Origin: Cacajao melanocephalus
Taxonomy: Eukaryota; Chordata; Mammalia; Primates; Pitheciidae
Length of the DNA stretch: 64,000 nt
Assembly: GCA_963573385.1 (NCBI GenBank)
Contig: CAUYLG010044406.1
Coordinates: forward strand, 1-64,000
Direction of reading: 5' to 3'
A model generated the notes under the pieces. The model was not told the origin of the DNA and made no database searches. It saw only the letters and a list, made by a program, of their open reading frames with translations. Both the position numbers and the translations under genes were made by a program. Below are positions 60,852 through 64,000 of this stretch, one piece after another. Numbering within the stretch: the stretch's first letter is position 1; each line of letters opens with the position of its first letter.

Positions 60852-63800
60852 ATGGCAGGATCAAATTCACACATGACAATATTAACCCTAAATGTAAATG
60901 GGCTAAATGCCCCAATCAAAAGACACAGACTGGCAATTGGACAAAAACTCAAAGCCCATCGGTGTGCTGTATCGAGGAACTCCATCTCACATGCAAGACA
61001 TACAAAGGCTCAAAATAAAGGAATAGAGGAAGATTTACCAAGCAAATGGAGAGAAAAAAAAAAAAGCAGGAGTTGCAATCCTAGTCTCTGATAAAACAGA
61101 CTTTAAACTAACAAAGATCAAAAGACACAAAGAAGGGCATTACATAATGGTAAAAGTATCAATGCAATAAGAAGAGCTAATGATCATAAATATATATGCA
61201 CCCAATACAGGAGCACCCAGATACATAAAGCAAGTTCTTAACGACCTACAAAGAGACTTAGACTCCTACACAATAACAGTGGGAGACTTTAACACTCCAC
61301 TGTCAATATTAGACAGATCAATGAGACAGAAAATTAACAAGGATATCCAGGACTTGAACTCAGATCTGGACCAAGCAAACCTAATAGACATCTACAGAAC
61401 TCTCCACCCTAAATCCACAGAATATACATTCTTCTCAGCACCACATCACACCTATTCTAAAACTGACCACATAACGGGAAGTAAATCACTCCTCAGCAAA
61501 TGCAAAGGAACGGAAATCATAACAAACAGTCTCTCAAACCACAGTGCAATCAAATTAGAACTCAGGATTCAGAAACTAACTCAGAACCGCACAGCTTCAT
61601 GGAAACTGAACAACTGGCTCTTGAATGTTGACTGGATAAACAATGAAATGAAGGCAGAAAAATGAAGGTTTTCTTTGAAACCAACGAGAATGAAGACACA
61701 AAGTACCAGAATCTCTGGGATACATTTAAAGCAGTGTCTACAGGGAAATTTATAGCAATAAATGCCAACATGAGAAGCAAGGAAAGATCTAAAATCGAGA
61801 ACCTATCATCAAAATTGAAAGAGCTAGAGGAGCAAGATCAAAAAACTCAAAAGCTAGTAGAAGACAAGAAATAACCAAGATCAGAGCAGAAGTGAAGGAG
61901 ATAGAGACACAAAAAGCCCTTCAAAAAATCAATAAATCCAGGAGCTGGAAAAAGATCAACAAAATAGACAGCCAGATTAATAAAAAAGAAAAGAGAGAAG
62001 AATCAAATAGATGCAATAAAAAGCGATAAAGGGGATATCACCACCGATTCCACAGAAATACAAACTACCATCAGAGATTTCTACAAACAACTCTATGCAC
62101 ATAAACCAGTAAACCTGAGAGAAATGGATAAATTCCCGGACGCTTGCACCCTCCCAAGCCTAAACCAGGAAGAAGTCGAAACCCTGAATAGACCAATAAC
62201 AAGGACTGAAGTTGAGGCAGCAATTAATAGCCTACCAACCAAAAAAAGCCCAGGTCCAGATGGGTTCACATCTGAATTCTAACAGACCTACAAAGAGCAG
62301 CTGTTACCACTCCTTCTGAAACTATTCCAAACAATCCAAAAAGAGGGAATCCTTCCCAAATCATTTTATGAGACCAACATCATCCTGATACCAAACCTTG
62401 GCAAAGACTCAACAAGAAAAGAAAACTTCAGGCCAATATCCATGATGAACACAGATGCAAAAATCTTCAATAAAATACTGGCAAACCAATTGCAACAGCA
62501 CATCAAAAAGCTTATCCATCACGATCAAGTAGGCTTCATCCCAGGGATGCAAGGCTGATTCAACATACGCAAGTCTATAAACATAATCCATCACACAAAC
62601 AGAACCAAAGACAAAAACCACATGATTATCTCAATTGATGCAGATAAGGCCTGTGACAAAATTCAACAGCCCTTTATGCTAAAAACCCTCAATAAACTAG
62701 ATAGCGATGGAATGTATCTCAAAATAATAAAAACTATTTATGACAAACCCACAGACAATATCATACTGAATGGGCAAAAACTGGAAGCATTCCCTTTGAA
62801 ATCTGGCACCAGACAAGGATGCCCTCTCTCATCACTCCTATTCAACATAGTATTGGAAGTTCTAGCCAGAGCAATCGGGCAAGAAAAAGAAATCAAGGGT
62901 ATTCAATTAGGAAAGGAGGAAGTCAAGTTGTCTCTATTTGCAGATGACATGATTGTATATTTAGAAGACCCAATTGTCTCAGCCCAAAATCTCCTTAAAC
63001 TGATAAACAACTTCATCAAAGTCTCAGGATACAAAATCAATGTGCAGAAATCACAAGCATTCCTATACACCAATAACAGACTTAAAGAGAGCCAAATCAA
63101 GAAAGAACTGCCATTCACAATTGCTACAAAGAGAATAAAATACCTAGGAATACAACTAACAAAGGATGTAAAGGACCTCTTCAAAGGGAACTACAAACCA
63201 CTGCTCAAGGAAATAAGAGAGGACACAAACAGATGGAAAACATTCCATGCTCATGGTTAAGAAGAATCAATATTGCAAAAATGGCCATACTGCCCAAAGT
63301 AATTTATAGATCCAACACTATCCCCATCAAGCTACCTATGACTCTCTTCACAGAAGTGGAGAAAACCACCTTAAACTTCATATGGAACCAAAAGAGACCC
63401 TGCATAGCCAAGATAACTCTAAGCAAAAAGAACAAAGCTGGAGGCATCACGCAACCTGACTTCAAACTATACTACAAGGCTACAGTAATGAAAACAGCAT
63501 GGTACTGGTGCCAAAACAGAGATATAGACCAATGGAATAGAACAGAGGCCTCAGAGGCAACACCACACATCTACAACCATCTGATCTTTGACACACCTCA
63601 CAAAAACAAGCAATGGGGGAAGTTTTCCCTGTTTAATAAATGGTGTTGGAAAAACTGGCTAGCCATGTGCAGAAAGCAGTAACTGGACCCCTTCCTGACA
63701 CCTTACACTAAAATTAACTCCAGATGGATTAAAGACTTAAACATAAGACCTAATACCATAGAAACCCTAGAAGAAAACCTAGGCAAAACCATTCAGGACA

Positions 63801-64000
63801 TAGGCATAGGCAAGGACTTCATGACAAAAACATCAAAAGCTTTGGCAACAAAAGCCAAAATAGACAAATGGGATCTAATTAAACTCCAGAGCTTCTGTAC
63901 AGCAAAAGAAACAAGTGAACTGGTAACCAACAGAATGGGGGAAAAAATTTTTGCAATCTACCCATCTGACAAAGGGCTAATATCCAGAATCTATAAAGAA
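60852..64000 (+). pseudogene. L1 ORF2 (endonuclease and reverse transcriptase), disabled, partial
   Basis: ORF2p nicks DNA and reverse transcribes L1 RNA. The start ATG at 60852 is present ('LTLNVNGLNAPIKRHR'). Single-base deletions near 60933 and 60998 shift the endonuclease frame. The main endonuclease piece (61180-61665) keeps GDFNTPL but has SNHSA where the active site has SDHSA, a catalytic Asp to Asn change. A stop at 62279 (TAC to TAA type) and another at 62556 (TGG to TGA type) interrupt the RT domain. The RT active-site FADD is intact at 62937-62948 inside an open piece (62622-63260). A one-base deletion near 63239 shifts to the next piece (63233-63682), which ends at TAA 63680. Sequence to 64000 is still ORF2. 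Confidence 0.95.

Larger units (their letters stand above)
58655..64000 (+). mobile_element. Primate L1 with intact 5' end, sense, 3' end beyond the window
   Basis: The complete L1 order is visible: 5' UTR from 'agcaagatggccaaatagga' (58664), ORF1, a 64-base spacer, then ORF2 up to the C-terminal region at the window edge. Over 5.3 kb are present, so the insertion was once full length or nearly so. Its diagnostic bases in the ORF2 C-terminus match the truncated L1 at 25.2 kb, not the other L1s here. It is non-functional. Confidence 0.96.

Noticed and set aside
62622..63260. 212-codon reverse transcriptase ORF with intact FADD, considered as a domesticated gene
   Set aside because: It is one open piece of a broken L1 ORF2, with stops just upstream and a frameshift at its end. 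Nothing suggests independent use.

Overview
The window looks like ordinary primate, most probably human, nuclear DNA with no recognisable protein-coding host gene. The evidence is the repeat content: dimeric Alu elements and free Alu monomers (primate-specific), primate-type L1, older L1M, L2 and MIR, ERVL and MaLR LTRs, and hAT- and mariner-like DNA transposon fossils. All longer open reading frames are L1 or ERV reading frames or antisense Alu. The remaining short ORFs show no domain, codon or start context that I can support. The sequence alone does not say whether the window is intergenic or lies inside a long intron. Repeat family names below come from recalled consensus sequences, not from a database search.

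Layout. 1-9.1 kb: a truncated L1 tail, then MIR and L2 fragments, a MaLR LTR and DNA-transposon fossils. 9.2-16.0 kb: a decayed minus-strand ERVL-like provirus. Integrase and reverse transcriptase blocks are readable, and it is interrupted by a free left Alu monomer and by a minus-strand L1 that itself carries an Alu; three sets of target-site duplications give the order of events. 16-26.5 kb: an MST-type LTR, a MITE, two Alus, an L2, LTR-like repeats, MIRs and a 5'-truncated L1. 26.8-29.2 kb: about 2.4 kb in which I recognise no repeat. 29.2-34 kb: a solo LTR, MIR, L2, and an L1M 3' end split by an Alu. 35.2-37.9 kb: two L1 insertions sharing one target site. 38-45.5 kb: Alu, MIR, MaLR, L2 and several unresolved old repeats, two of which recur inside the window. 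45.7-46.1 kb: an L1 with a 5' inversion (twin priming). 47-53.8 kb: a MaLR LTR split by an Alu, an ERVL-type LTR holding a GATA microsatellite, a 62-base dispersed duplication, and an LTR-like element with a strong CTCF-type motif. 55-58.6 kb: two Alus, an Alu monomer, a MIR and an old L1 ORF2 fragment. 58.65-64 kb: the 5' end of a once full-length primate L1 (5' UTR, ORF1, most of ORF2) that runs off the window; it is dead through a lost start codon, stops and frameshifts.

Nothing here forms a cooperating gene system. The interest lies in insertion history (nested elements, a reused target site, twin priming, templated-looking duplication) and in a few candidate regulatory sites.
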